64,000 nucleotides of DNA from Cymbidium sinense (Eukaryota > Streptophyta > Magnoliopsida > Asparagales > Orchidaceae). A program made the translations under genes and the position numbers. The notes under the pieces were generated by a model, which did not search any database, had not been told where the DNA came from, and worked only from the letters and a program-made list of their open reading frames with translations. Below, one piece after another: positions 36,900-48,193 of the stretch (position 1 is the first letter of the stretch; every line of letters starts with the position of its first letter). The stretch is from positions 9,589,179-9,653,178 of the forward strand of contig CM038228.1 of NCBI GenBank assembly GCA_021442155.1. The letters run 5' to 3'.

Positions 36900-38235
36900 T
36901 GTATCTACTATCAAAGATATGCATATTGTGCCATAACTCCCACTCTCGCTTAGTTAATAGATTGCTCAAAATCTATATCATCATCCTTCCAAAATAATCT
37001 TTGGAATATATCCTTGGTATTTAGGATGTGCTCATATTTGTTGAAAGAAATTTAGTTAAGATCAATTTAGTGTAAAACTATAATTTTTATATCAAATCTG
37101 GGCTTACCATTATTGGTCTCTAGGTGCTCGAGGGTAATAAGTGTAATTATGCATGCCTTGACATGTAGTTAAATGACCAATGCCATCTCATGTATCGATT
37201 AATGGCTCCCCATTCTTTGGATGAATCTACCACTACAACTAAATCATCTTCTCTCATGCAATGTGTGTGCGGTGGTAATCGATCCAATCCATATCGCTTT
37301 TTCCATCCACTTGCGGCATATCGCTTTCAATCATGGGTGAAAGGCCACTATCGATCACGCTATACCATAACTCATTTTCTAATCAATGATACTCTAGCCG
37401 CTATATTCACACTTTGCATATATATATGCGCCATGGATCGATGTCCATATGGCTACCAAATTACCTACGTAGTTTGAAAGGAATATTAGGTCTGCTATGT
37501 ACATCCAATAATGGACTCAAAAAATAAATTTACAATGCATTTCACCTGACTCTGCAATAGCTCATCTAGTTCATCTCAGACTCGATGTGCGGTGTCATCT
37601 CTGACATACCCATCATTCCACGGACATCCCTCAGCCATCTATCATGGGGTATGGCATATGCGTAGTGCACATGAATGTGCTCATGCCCATACTTAATGTA
37701 GCCATCCAACCATATTATGCTTCAACTTCATTGCCTCTTATAGTTCCTCAAATGAGCAAGCACAACGATCCCAATGAGAACTCCAAAATATATATCAACA
37801 TCCTCTAGCAATGGCAGATACTGCAAGTGAACCTTAGAGCCTGATGTGTATGGCATAAGGAAACATCCAATAACAAAGAGTATGTATGCTCTGACATGCA
37901 TAGTAAATTGAAGCTCAGGAAGATCTACGTAGGAATCTCTGTAATATGTCCAACACAGCCATCGTAGGGGAAAACAAGTCTGTGCATGTGCCTATCACAT
38001 TCAAAATTTTAATGTGATATGTGGCTGGATCGGATCATGGTAGACAATATGTGGCTCTGCTCTTGCTCATCATCACAATTTCGATGCCCGCAGCTCCACC
38101 AACAACAATCATCAATAATTGCCATCTATGAACACCTAGAATTAGAATAACATCTGCGGTGTAATCGTCATCTCTAATGGGCAAGTGGAACATATTTGTT
38201 GTGAAGACCATGGGCTCAAAATTCACCACCCACCT
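36900..38235 (-). pseudogene. Plant mobile domain (PMD) protein, decayed
   Basis: Minus-strand translation begins near 38,229 with TTNMFHLPIRDDDYTADVIL, matching the family opening THTFHLP.GE.T.TL-DV. At about 37,890-37,700 come MHVRAYILFVIGCFLMPYTS and SKVHLQYLPLLEDVD, followed by VLAHL and EHIHVHYAYAIP. A later block at about 37,340-37,130 has VFHPWLKAICRKWM-like and EWGAINRYMRWHW text. PMD proteins include the MAIN/MAIL1 host factors and many transposon proteins; the transposon role is unknown. Stops and shifts break the frame in at least four places. The 95-codon plus-strand frame at 37,190-37,477 is antisense shadow. Confidence 0.75.
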
Positions 38236-38655
38236 CTCAATTAAGAGTAGATTAAAATGTCGGTTAAATTTTAAGGAGATGGAATAGTAGATAAGACACT
38301 ACCCAGATTTCTCCTCATTTTGTGATGACTTTAGATCAGTTTAGGTTTCCTATAAGCACCTATAGTTAATTACCCCTCAATCTTGAGAGAACTTTCAATT
38401 AAGGCTAGTTGTTAGGTCGGTAATTGCATAACGTATAGTAGCATCATGTGGAGTTTTAAAATTTAGAATTTATGAAATTCATTATATTTAACTTAAAGAG
38501 GATGGTTGGGGAACGATGATGGCCGATGATCCCATGGTTCCATCTTCACAGCATCGTGGTCCCAAGTCTACTTAGTCGAAGAGGTAGTTATTGACGAAAA
38601 GATCTGCTCGGCAACCATGGGTTGCGTCATCCAAGAAATCCTTGTAAACCTGGGG

Positions 38656-39030
38656 TGGTGTTTGTCTAAGAAGACAAGATTAAATCCACCTTAACTAACA
38701 ATGGACTTTTTGCCCAATCAAGTACATTAAATAATTCCGCACTCAAGAGCAAAGTCATTGAGGAGCATCGCTACGGCCATGGCCGTAATTTTGTGGTGTT
38801 CGCGACAAGCCACTCGAGGGCTCGTGCAATCATTTATGTGATACCATTTTGTGGTAAAATCATGCAGACAGAGGACACATATCACGTCCTTATGGGCTTA
38901 AAATTATTTGAGTGTGAAAATAGTTATGCATTTGATTTGACATTGGCTCTTTATGAGCAAAAGTTTTCTTAATTTGTCACCCTCAACAAACGGTTGCGGA
39001 TGGGTGGATGGATTTTACTTTAAATTTAAA
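38656..39030 (+). pseudogene. Unrecognised open stretch with one stop
   Basis: From about 38,668 the plus strand is open for some 100 codons without an ATG at its start. It contains ALKSKVIEEHRYGHGRNFVV, IPFCGKIMQTEDTYHVLMGL and ALYEQKFS, then a TAA at 38,969-38,971, and stays in phase beyond it (FVTLNKRLRMGGW). TAA could be CAA (Gln) with one change. Base use is richer in G+C than the surroundings and the residue mix is protein-like, so it may be an exon of a host gene or an unknown transposon protein. I do not recognise it. Confidence 0.4.
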
Positions 39031-39042
39031 TAATTAATTTCA

Positions 39043-39047
<5 letters not shown>

Positions 39048-39080
<33 letters not shown>
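39048..39080. repeat. (AT)n microsatellite
   Basis: About 33 bp of AT repeat in AT-rich spacer. Confidence 0.95.
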
Positions 39081-39084
<4 letters not shown>

Positions 39085-39379
39085 TTGAATATTTGATCAT
39101 TTTATAATTGATTTTAATTTGAATATATAATAATTTTACATTAGAATTTGAACAGATTTTTTTATTATGAAAACTCATCTAGTTGAAATATTCAGTCAAC
39201 ACGGCCATCATCGGGGAATTGATCATTCAATTTATTATTTTAGATCTTGCCGACTCTATTAATTTAATAATAGAGGATCAGATCTATTATCATATGATAG
39301 AATTAGCTTCTCAGATATTTCACTAAGTTGAATTTCTTATTATGTTATTATTGGATTTTTAAGTTTTGTTCCGGACGGT

Positions 39380-40510
39380 TAAGACTCAACAGAATCAACC
39401 CCACATCCTCACACTAAGTTTAAGCACTTATACTATGTGGGCCCATGGGATATTTAAAATATTTGTGCAGTCTTAAAAGATCAAATTGAATTGATAATTG
39501 CTTTACGGTTTGTACAAGAATCCATCTCTTTCAAATGATTTCATAAATTTGAAAGTACTTAAATTAGTGATAGTTAGCTCCATAATTTATGCAAAATTAA
39601 TATATTTGAAGTCTATTTAGAATTTAAGTTAGCTTCTATCTCTAGTATTAATGTGGTGTGATCAGTGCGTAAGGCATTTCATTTATTCAATTATTTAGAT
39701 TAATATTCACTTGTTTGCATTTAGTTCATAGCTCATTGAGTTCTTTAAATTTCAATGAAATTTAGCTCGTGATCATTGAGAAACCTGTAGGCTCATCACA
39801 AGCCTCATTCAAATTCTTTTTTCTCTGAACGATTTTAATGTGGTATATAGCTCAACCCAATTGTTCTGTATGAATCATAACATAATGTAATCATTCAATA
39901 AGAAATATGATTTATGCTCATTGTGACAAACTTTCAAGCCTTATTAGTCAATATTTTTATTCTTATTCTTATTTGTATAATAGTCATTATAACCTTTTAA
40001 GCATGTAGATAATTGTTGGATTCTTTACAAGTTACGTAAGATTTTATTTGATCCTTGTTCTGATTGAAAGATAAGCTTTCAAATCCACTATAAGTTTTGT
40101 TTGTGCTCATAGAAAATTATCAAGATCACCAGAAGCTTCTTGAATTTTGTTCTTGTTAGGAGACAAACCCTCAAGTTCATTAAAAATCTTATTTATAATC
40201 GTCAACAAATCGTTGAGTCCTCTATAAGATCATTCTTATTTAAAGACTTTTAGAATTATGTATATGTTTATTCTTTAATTTATCATTCTCAAACAAGTTC
40301 AATTTAAGATCATCAACACTTTTATTTGTTCTTATTTAAGTCTCCTGTCAGTCCAAAATTCGGCAACCTCTATCGCATAGGGGACTACATCGAGGAGTAT
40401 TACCTTCCCATCAACTCTCTTGCATAATGGATGTCTTTATTACTGGTCTTGTACTCTAACACTCTCTTAGCATAACAGGGTCTTCAAACACCACAATTTC
40501 AATTCAAATT
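39380..40510. mobile_element. LTR-like non-coding block, copy B
   Basis: A diverged relative of 18,500-20,260 in the same orientation, sharing the ACTATGTGGGCCCATGGGATATTTAA area and the closing CTTAGCATAACAGGGTCTTCAAACACC. It has no coding content. It sits between the mobile-domain and GON-4-like fragments of MULE 2, so it probably inserted later. Confidence 0.5.
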
Positions 40511-40745
40511 TTAATTTTAAGCTTAAAGTTCATTTTGCATTAAACTAATTAAGTTTTTGGTGAGTGTGAATTTCGGTAGCCTCCAGGCATCTTTCCCACA
40601 TAGGGGGCTGCATCGGGAGCTATTTGACCTTCTGACTCTCTGAGCATAAGTTAGTGTCTTTACGACACTATTATGGTCTTCTACTATGCTCTTGAGCATG
40701 ACAAGGTCTTCAAACCCATCAACTCTACTGAGCATGATGGGATCT
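40365..40745. repeat. ~207-bp duplicated module at the end of copy B
   Basis: CGGCAACCTC..GGGGACTACATCG...CTTAGCATAACAGGGTCTTCAAACACC (from 40,367) is repeated as CGGTAGCCTC..GGGGGCTGCATCG...GAGCATGACAAGGTCTTCAAACCC (from 40,574). The second copy abuts the GON-4-like fragment. Confidence 0.7.
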
Positions 40746-40749
40746 TTGT

Positions 40750-42150
40750 ACCTGTAACAGATATTTTTATTGGATTTTCAAGAGCTTCGGAAGAGCTGCA
40801 ATTCTTCTGTCTAACAAAAAAAATATGATGAGTAGATTTACACGGAAGAAAATGTTGTTGGATTGCTAACCAATCATTGTTGTGCTCCATTATTCCCATT
40901 ACTAACAAACCATCTTCTATGTGCCAACTTAGCAATATCATCAAGGACAAGAGCAATATACTACTTCATGATACTCTCCACATGCATAGCAGCCAATGAT
41001 TTCTTAGGCTGTTGTTGACCAGATTGAAGTTGACTAGATGAACTGGGTTAAATAGTTGTCAGTGTTGTCATGGATCCACCTAGAAAGTTACTGCTATCAA
41101 TCACAGTGTCCATAAATAACTAAGCCGGTTTGAATCAACTTGTATGGGGAAAGCGAAGATTTGAAGACTGAAAACAAAGGGGAGGATAAGCAATCTTTTA
41201 CGGTGACATTTCATGTCTTTCAATCATTTATGATATTAATTTCTACAAATCATTGGCAACTTGTTGTCCAGAAGGATCAAGAACACAACAGAGAAAACAT
41301 AGAGAAGAAGTTGAACATGTTCATGTACTAAATAATTTTTTTTGGAAAGCATGGAAAAGAAGGAAAGGTCTTTGTGAATTGACACATAAGGCAATATAGG
41401 ACGTAATGTTGCCCTAGATTGTCCCGACATAAACTTCTTACTTTTTGCAAACTCCTTTAGGCATTTCTCTTGCCTAGTCTTGGTACATGAGCATCCCATA
41501 TTGCTTTCCACTATGTTGTATGCTACAGGCAGTGGTTTCCTCAACATCACTCTCAAGTGCTTCTTCAAGCTCAACTTCAAAGTTAGCATCATTTTCTTCT
41601 CCTTCATCAAAAGTTCTCTCTCCTTGACCTGCTTGCTCAATTCCATCTCCTTCCAAAAAAATATCAGCAAGAAACTTGTGGTATTCTTCTTCATCATTGA
41701 CATTATAGAGGTCATCATCATCATCGACTCTTGAAGAAATGCCTCTAGTTCTTCATGTAATGTGCAAGTGAGTGTCGAACCCTTGTGTGCCACTTCCATT
41801 CAATGTAAAAATTTCTTCCTTGCATGCTTCAATACAAGTGACAATTGTGACTGTTTGATTGATTTCCCAGAGGCATCATCAAATTTTATTACAGATTCCT
41901 CATCCTCATTTACAGATTCTAGGCTGTAACTCTCTAACTTCTCCTTCAATCTTGAAGATGAAACATTGAGGTTTCCATCTAAAGAACTTTGGATGAATTT
42001 ATCAACATTATCACATGGACCTTTGTTTTCAGAACTCAAACTAGGAGAGGCTTCTAAAGGTGTTTCTCCTCTTAGAAGTGGATTAAAGTCCAGGCCATCC
42101 TCCTCTTCATCCTCTTGAACTTTCATATGCATATTATCACCCATGAACAC
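40750..42150 (-). pseudogene. GON-4-like / SANT-domain protein fragment
   Basis: Minus-strand blocks in family order: an acidic N-terminus from the ATG at 42,150 (EDEEEDGLDFNPLL, ASPSLSSENKG), then LTCTLHEELEAFLQES, ENDANFEVELEEALESDVEE (about 41,600-41,530), YLVHEHVQLLLYVFS (about 41,330-41,290), ESIMKQYIALVLDDIAKLAH (about 41,000-40,900) and a SANT/Myb-like block, LLVMGIMEHNNDWLAIQQHF, LPCKSTHHIFFVRQKN and ALENPIK (about 40,900-40,755). This matches plant GON-4-like (homeodomain-like superfamily) nuclear proteins, thought to act in transcription control. Real members are far longer: large internal parts are missing and at least four frame breaks occur. It starts with a plausible leader (42,151-42,280, CT-rich on the minus strand). 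It may have been captured by MULE 2 or be a decayed host copy. Confidence 0.65.
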
Positions 42151-42247
42151 AATGTTTCAGCTAAAAACTAGGGTTGAATTGATGAAGATGCCCTTAGCGA
42201 CGTCTCCCTTCTCTTCCTTGACTGCTTTGGGTAGGAGCAGCAGAAGC

Positions 42248-42248
<1 letters not shown>

Positions 42249-42279
<31 letters not shown>
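42249..42279. repeat. (GA)n microsatellite in the GON-4-like leader
   Basis: About 30 bp of AG, read as CT on the gene's strand, 100 bases before its ATG. CT-rich leaders are common in plant genes. Confidence 0.95.
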
Positions 42280-42280
<1 letters not shown>

Positions 42281-42829
42281 GTGGTGCTCATGTGTGAATG
42301 GGAGGAGATGCTCATTCACTGCTTGTGGGTTTGTTGTGAGGGTGTTGCTCTAGACAATTCACCAATGAGAGATGAAGAGGAGACTGGTCATGAGAGCTGA
42401 TCATTTTTTAGAAGAGATGAAGCAGGTTCGGTCTTAGAGATGAGAAGGGAACCAAGGGTAGAATAATTAGGAAAAGAGCTGCTTACGTATGATATGGAAT
42501 GGATAATGGGAAAATCATATGCTCTTTTTTATTTTAATAAATAAAACAAGCGACCATTAAATGAGCATGGTATGGGTTTCCACGTGAAGAAGTTATGGGA
42601 AGAGGATTTTGGGCAGCTGCAATAAGATAACTTAGATATTTTATAAAATGCAAGTGGGGGCTTTTGTGTATGAAAATAGGCTGAAATTGAGTTTAATATG
42701 AGTTAAGTGACTTTGGATTTATTTGGAGGATTAAATGTGTGTATTCTCTTGAAATGCAAGTCGACTTTAACAATTTTTATTTACTTTCTTTGTGATGACC
42801 TAAGGAAATATGGATATTGATTCGTAATG

Positions 42830-43215
42830 ATTTTGACATTTTGGATACAATGACATAGTCTGTTTCACAATCGGAGGTCATTTTGTATGATTTTACTATT
42901 GAATTAGGGTCACTTTCGGTTCAAAAATGTGCATTATCTCCAACCGCTCGACATTTTCATAGACTTCGTCAAGAGTGAAAAAATCTCATTTTGTAGGTAT
43001 CGACATTTTGACGCTAACAACATGATCAATTTTGCAAACGGAGGTCGTCTGGGCATCATCGCAGCCTCCCAACTTCGATATGCATGTAGGTGCTTTGACG
43101 GCTCGACCTCTTGATTAGTCGACCGTCAAATTATGCAAGATGTATATTTTGATCAATTCTGATGTTTTGAATGCAATGACAAAGTTTGTTCATCAATTGG
43201 AGATCATTTGAACCA
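42830..43215. repeat. ~165-bp tandem repeats, internal
   Basis: The phrase GA(C/T)(A/G)TTTTG.A..CAA.GACA.AGT..GTTTC.CAA..GGAGGTCAT recurs at about 42,833, 43,002 and 43,160. Three diverged units. Some GC-richer text (CGGAGGTCGTCTGGGCATC) lies in the second. Confidence 0.65.
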
Positions 43216-44185
43216 ATTTCGGTGACATCTAGTGTATTTCAACTTTGATTTGTGTGATATTGCATCCGACGTCGATTGACTTTGTCTTGTGAGCTCGACT
43301 CCATTGATGTGGTATCTATGGAGGTCAACAGACCAACATTTCACAAAAGCAAGTGGTGATCTAAGCGAATGTACTGCATCTGAGAGACACAATCCTATCT
43401 AGCTGCTCACAAAGCGCTCATAATCTAGGACAATTTACTAGTCATTCTCTGAACATAAGTAAATGAGATGCAATCGCCAGCATTGAAACCTACATAGTAA
43501 AGAAATCTGCTCAATATGCAACATTATAGGAATAATCTGTATACACATCTTGTAGAAAGAAAACTTTACGAAATTAGGATGCCTTTTGCTCATTACCATA
43601 AGCCGCTTACTTTAGCCAGTGGAGGGTCGTAGTCCACAATACTCTCCTCTGCTCATCTTTGCCTCCTGCGTGCAGGACGAGCAGCTTCTTTAGACATCAT
43701 CCTTCCTACAATAATTTAGGCGTTAAACATGTAATAATATATAGCAAAATAAAATTACAGTACCTGTAGTATGAAACAAATTCACAACACTATCATACAA
43801 CATTTTAATGCTTTTCTATAGAAAAAGAACTTATACTAGCACAAGATCCCTAAATAATAGCATCAAACTATAAGCTAACAACAATTTAATAGTAAAGAAT
43901 AGTATAATTTCAGTAGTATGAAGATTATAGTCTAACAACCTAAAAGTAAATACGAAGTAACAGAAGTTTACTACAATCTAACAACACAGATAATTGATTT
44001 AATATAGTACAACAATTTAAACACAACCTAACAAGTTTACTACAATCTAACAACATCCATTTTAAACAATCATAAATAACTATCATAAATGTAATAATTA
44101 ATCATAATTTAGACACAAACAACAACAAGCCATGATACAATAACACAGAGAGCACAAGTTCCATAAATGACAAGACCCTGAACAA
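43216..44185. other. Spacer downstream of the MuDR transposase
   Basis: A small basic frame on the minus strand near 43,705-43,610 (MSKEAARPARRRQR, then VDYDPPLAK) could be the start of a lost second gene. The rest (43,740-44,150) is AT-rich, with repeated ACAATCTAACAAC words and no coding. Confidence 0.35.
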
Positions 44186-46650
44186 GATTATATTCTACGA
44201 TGCCGAGTTTGTGGACACGTTCTGTTGTGCCCAACATTTTTGCATACACTACAAACCCTGTTACTTCTTGTAGTTTTCTCATTCATAGTATTTCTGAATC
44301 TATTTACATGGAAGCTTGGACTTTCTCTTAATATTTAATGGGGTACTCTAGGTAAGCTAGTAATAATGTGTTACGGCCACTCATCACGATCAGGGATGTC
44401 ATGGAATTCTCCCTGGTAAGTGTTGTTGTAATACTCCAAAGTGTAGTAGGCCGAGACATATTACACATGACTCAGATGTCGATGTCCCAACACAGAAGTG
44501 ACGTGAGGACAGGGAATGTGATAAGCTTGTGATTGTCTACATGTACACTTATAAACATGGTTTTATAATAACTCAACCTTGTAGGTTTTGTTAGCTCTAT
44601 CAAACACTTGGTACTCATTACTGCTTATTCATACTGGCTCAAGAAATCTCCTTGCCTTACATTCATTACTCTGCGGAGTTGCTTTAACACTTGGAGAAAA
44701 CATGGAGTCGTGTTGGTTGACTAGTGTTGTTACTGATTCAAAGTGTTTCATGAACATAGATATAATATTATAGTATATTATAGTAATTAGTGCCTGAATT
44801 GGCAAGCCATGCGCCCTCTTAAGTACTCCATTAAAGCATTCAGCCACATTTGTGATCATCATGTAATATTTATAGCCACTATCATGGGTTAGAGATCACT
44901 ATAGCACATACCTTGAAACAAGCAAATCATAGGCCTCATGGTTGATGTTCTTAATATCGATATATACCTTTGGAAATGCAGATATCATCGGTATTACCTG
45001 TGACATATATTTTCTGCATATGAAGTCAACATCTCGTACTCCAAGTTGTTTAACAGCCTTTTTGAAATTCTCCCTCAAATGTCTAAGGAAAAAATGATGC
45101 ATAGACCACAGTAATATTTCCCTGCAACCACGAACAAGACCTGCGTGCTTGCCAGATATGAGGCACATATCACCTCTTGTAGATACTAGTGGAATTAAGT
45201 CTTGGAGTGTGTAAAACCACCCATGACTCAATACTTTTCGATTTCCTCTTGCGACCGGTGGAAATCGTTGTTGGCATCAATTTCAACTGCGCTAAGTAGA
45301 GTCCCCCTATACTTACCTAGAAGAAAAGTCTCCTCAAGACATAAAACTGGGTGATAATATTGTCAACCTATAATTGAAGGCTCAAATGAAAAGAATAATC
45401 GTTGTAATCTATTTGATTCTATTGATTCCACTCAATATACTGATCCTAGCATAGCTGAATATACAACACACATGAATCTCTCTAACAATCGATAAGATTC
45501 CTCTCAACTGCCAAAAATTACCTTCATTGCCTTACGACATGCATCCCAAACTTTCATATTGGACACTCTTATATTAAATTTGAACTCGATACGGCCTATA
45601 ATCTCTCTAGGCTTTAAATCTAGTTTACGCTTAACTGCAAGTTGAATGAAAAAACTAATAAACTATGATGTACATTGTCTGTGTCCAGTATTGAGCACTG
45701 AATGACTACATGTATGAGGTGAGTCAATACTGCCAATTCTCCATGCACCTCCCAATTTCTTACTTGAGCTTGCATGTAAGCGTCATATGCAAGGTGTAGT
45801 TTGATGAGCATGTTGGTTGCACAATACATTGAACTTTACTTTATTTGAAGCATATATCGCACATTCAACATTATTTATGATAGATCAACCTTGACAATGC
45901 TTCTTATAAAGCACATACCTTCTAGCAGTTCATCTAGAATGTAATTTTCTTGTTTAAAAGTTGATTCATCTGATAACCCATCAATTATAAGCTCTTCATC
46001 CCATTCTCTAGCTGTTTGAGCACTATGTATGTACTCATTGTTAGATAATAAGTGCTCTTCAGTATGACTTGTTCTAGCTGAGTAGTCCCTGATTAGGTCT
46101 CTAACCCTGAAAGATGATTTTATGGCTCTTAAAGTAGGCTGCTCTGCATCATTATCATCCTCATCATCATCTCTACTTATTGCGATTGCATAGTTTCATA
46201 TCCATCATCTTCAAAAGATAGTGAATTTATGTGATCACCTTCAGGGTCACTCATAAAATCAGAACTTGTCCCAGCAAAATAAGTAGGTTCTGTTGGTGTA
46301 GACCCGTATGCTTCCACTTGAGTAGTTAGTTGAGAAGCTAGTGTGATGTACTCAGTACTGATTGGAGCTCTCTAACACTCCTCAGTATTGTCTACCTCTC
46401 TTTTTTCGTATTGCAGTTCCTCAACTTCAACATAAATTACAACATGTTGCGCTTCTTTTATGCGTGATTATAAATTCGCAGACTTCATCGTCAATAATGT
46501 GAGTTATAATAAATCCAGCACTAATAGAAAAATGGCCTGTAAAACTAACACAAAACTTTGCTGGATCTAACTTCAATGACCTCATAATTCGCATATGTAA
46601 CTCCATCAAGTTAATCCATGGGATGATTGACGATTTTTCCAATTCATATA
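44185..46650 (-). pseudogene. MuDR-type MULE transposase, decayed
   Basis: Order on the minus strand: an N-terminal PB1-like block at 46,642-46,427 (LKLDPAKFCVSFTGHF, IIDDEVCEFIITH); an acidic region; the DNA-binding-side block RVSNMKVWDACRKAMKVIFG near 45,560; the catalytic core PSIIG...HPVLCLEETFLLGKY (about 45,370-45,310) and DMCLISGKHAGLVRG (about 45,180-45,140), followed by HHFFLRHLRENFKKAV; ITNVAECFNGVLKRAHGLPI (about 44,860-44,800); a SWIM finger CTCRQSQAYHIPCPH near 44,540; and a C-terminal CCHC knuckle CSVCKNVGHNRTC ending at about 44,190. Where active relatives have Asp-Gly in LCLDGTFL, this copy has Glu-Glu, and LISD is LISG. Both catalytic aspartates are lost, besides several stops and shifts. 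Confidence 0.85.
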
Positions 46651-46849
46651 AGTCGGAATGAAATCATCACTTACATTGAGTTCGCCACCATAATATAAAA
46701 CTATGCAGACAGTATATAAACTCATTTTTAACTAACAACAACCCTAAACACCAAGAATCCTTTATCTCACGTGATCAAAAAAAAATTCAATTCAGGAGAA
46801 TGTACACTTTCGCATTTGACTTGGAATTATTTTACAAACTCAAAAACTT

Positions 46850-47490
46850 TATTTTGCAAACCCTATATCAATATCTCTTCACAACTAAACTTACATATTC
46901 AATAAGAATAATTATAACCTCAGAATAATAATAAAAATCCTAACATAAACCCTAAATCTCATATGCATTTACAAAATTATTTTGCAAACTCAATAAATTT
47001 ATTTTGCAAACCTCATATCAATATTTCTTCACAACTAAGCTTACATATTCGTCAAGAATAATTATAACAACTAAATAATAAAAAAAATACTAACATAAGC
47101 CCTAAATCTCATATACATTCACAAAATACACAAATCTAATGAAATGAAAGTACTATAATCTCAAATCTACCCTAACAATAAAACTAAATAAGCTCATCAT
47201 ACAAAATAAAATCATATATAACATCCAAATAAAAAAAAATACTAAATAAATCTCATATGCATTCACAAATATACAAATCTAATGAAACAAAGGTACTATA
47301 ATCTCAATCTACCATAACAATAAAACTAAATAAGCTCATCATACAAAATAAAATCATAAGCCCTAAATCTCATATGCATTCACAAAATACACAAAATTAA
47401 TCAAATAAAAGTACTATAATCTCAATCTACCATAACAATAAAACTAAATATGCGAATCATACAAAATAAAATCATATAGAAAGAGATCTA
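46850..47490. repeat. ~120-150-bp tandem repeats, right subterminal
   Basis: CCTAAATCTCATATGCATTCACAAA, GTACTATAATCTCA and AATAAAACTAAATAAGCTCATCATACAAAATAAAATCATA recur at about 46,950, 47,100, 47,250 and 47,365, so four units with unequal deletions. Confidence 0.85.
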
Positions 47491-47740
47491 ATACAAATTT
47501 AACATTAAGGGTTAAAAATACCTAAATCGGCAGACAAAAAAACTACAAAATGTGTTGTCTCCATCGGGGAAAACCTTCTCTTTGCCCTGCGGCGACCTCC
47601 TCCTTGGCCTGCTCGGTGTAAGATTGGCGTGGAAGGGAGATTTTGAAACGAAGGAAATAATCGTGAGAGGGGCCGTCGGTTTTTGAATATAAGGCGAGCC
47701 AATGCAGCGGGTGACTAGCCTAAGGTGGTGCCATGTTAAG

Positions 47741-47802
47741 TGTTTTTTTTGTTCCTAATTAACTAAATTAATGTTTTAATTAGGCCTAATTTGAAATTTT
47801 AG
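47741..47802. repeat. MULE 2 right terminal inverted repeat
   Basis: Inverted partner of 35,490-35,550. Between it and the tandem repeats lies a GC-richer patch (47,560-47,720) whose 65-codon minus-strand frame is not convincing as a gene. It could be the transposase promoter/leader. Confidence 0.75.
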
Positions 47803-47836
47803 CTTTTATTTTATGTACAAATTTATATATATCTAT

Positions 47837-47894
<58 letters not shown>

Positions 47895-48107
47895 TATTTA
47901 AAATAAAGAAATTATTCTAAATTTTATTTGTCTAATATATGTACATATAATAGAATAAAATACAAGCAATGCAATAGTTAGAATGTTTATTTAAACTTTA
48001 AGATGATAACTTAATTTTAATTTTAATTAATTTTTTTAATAAAATTAAATATGTAGCATTTATTTATATTTATAAGATATATATAAATATATTTAAAACA
48101 TAGATTT

Positions 48108-48193
<86 letters not shown>

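Larger units (their letters stand above)
35490..47802. mobile_element. Second MULE, with MuDR transposase and plant mobile domain (MULE 2, inferred)
   Basis: A ~62-bp inverted repeat (35,490-35,550 and 47,741-47,802) encloses, all on the minus strand, a MuDR-type transposase, a plant mobile domain and a GON-4-like fragment. Subterminal tandem repeats lie inside both ends. MuDR transposases and mobile-domain genes are known partners in plant MULEs. No target duplication was identified, so the extent is inferred from the inverted repeat and the gene content. Confidence 0.55.

Noticed and set aside
37190..37477. 95-codon plus-strand frame
   Set aside because: It lies antisense to the plant mobile domain remnant, whose motifs are on the minus strand.
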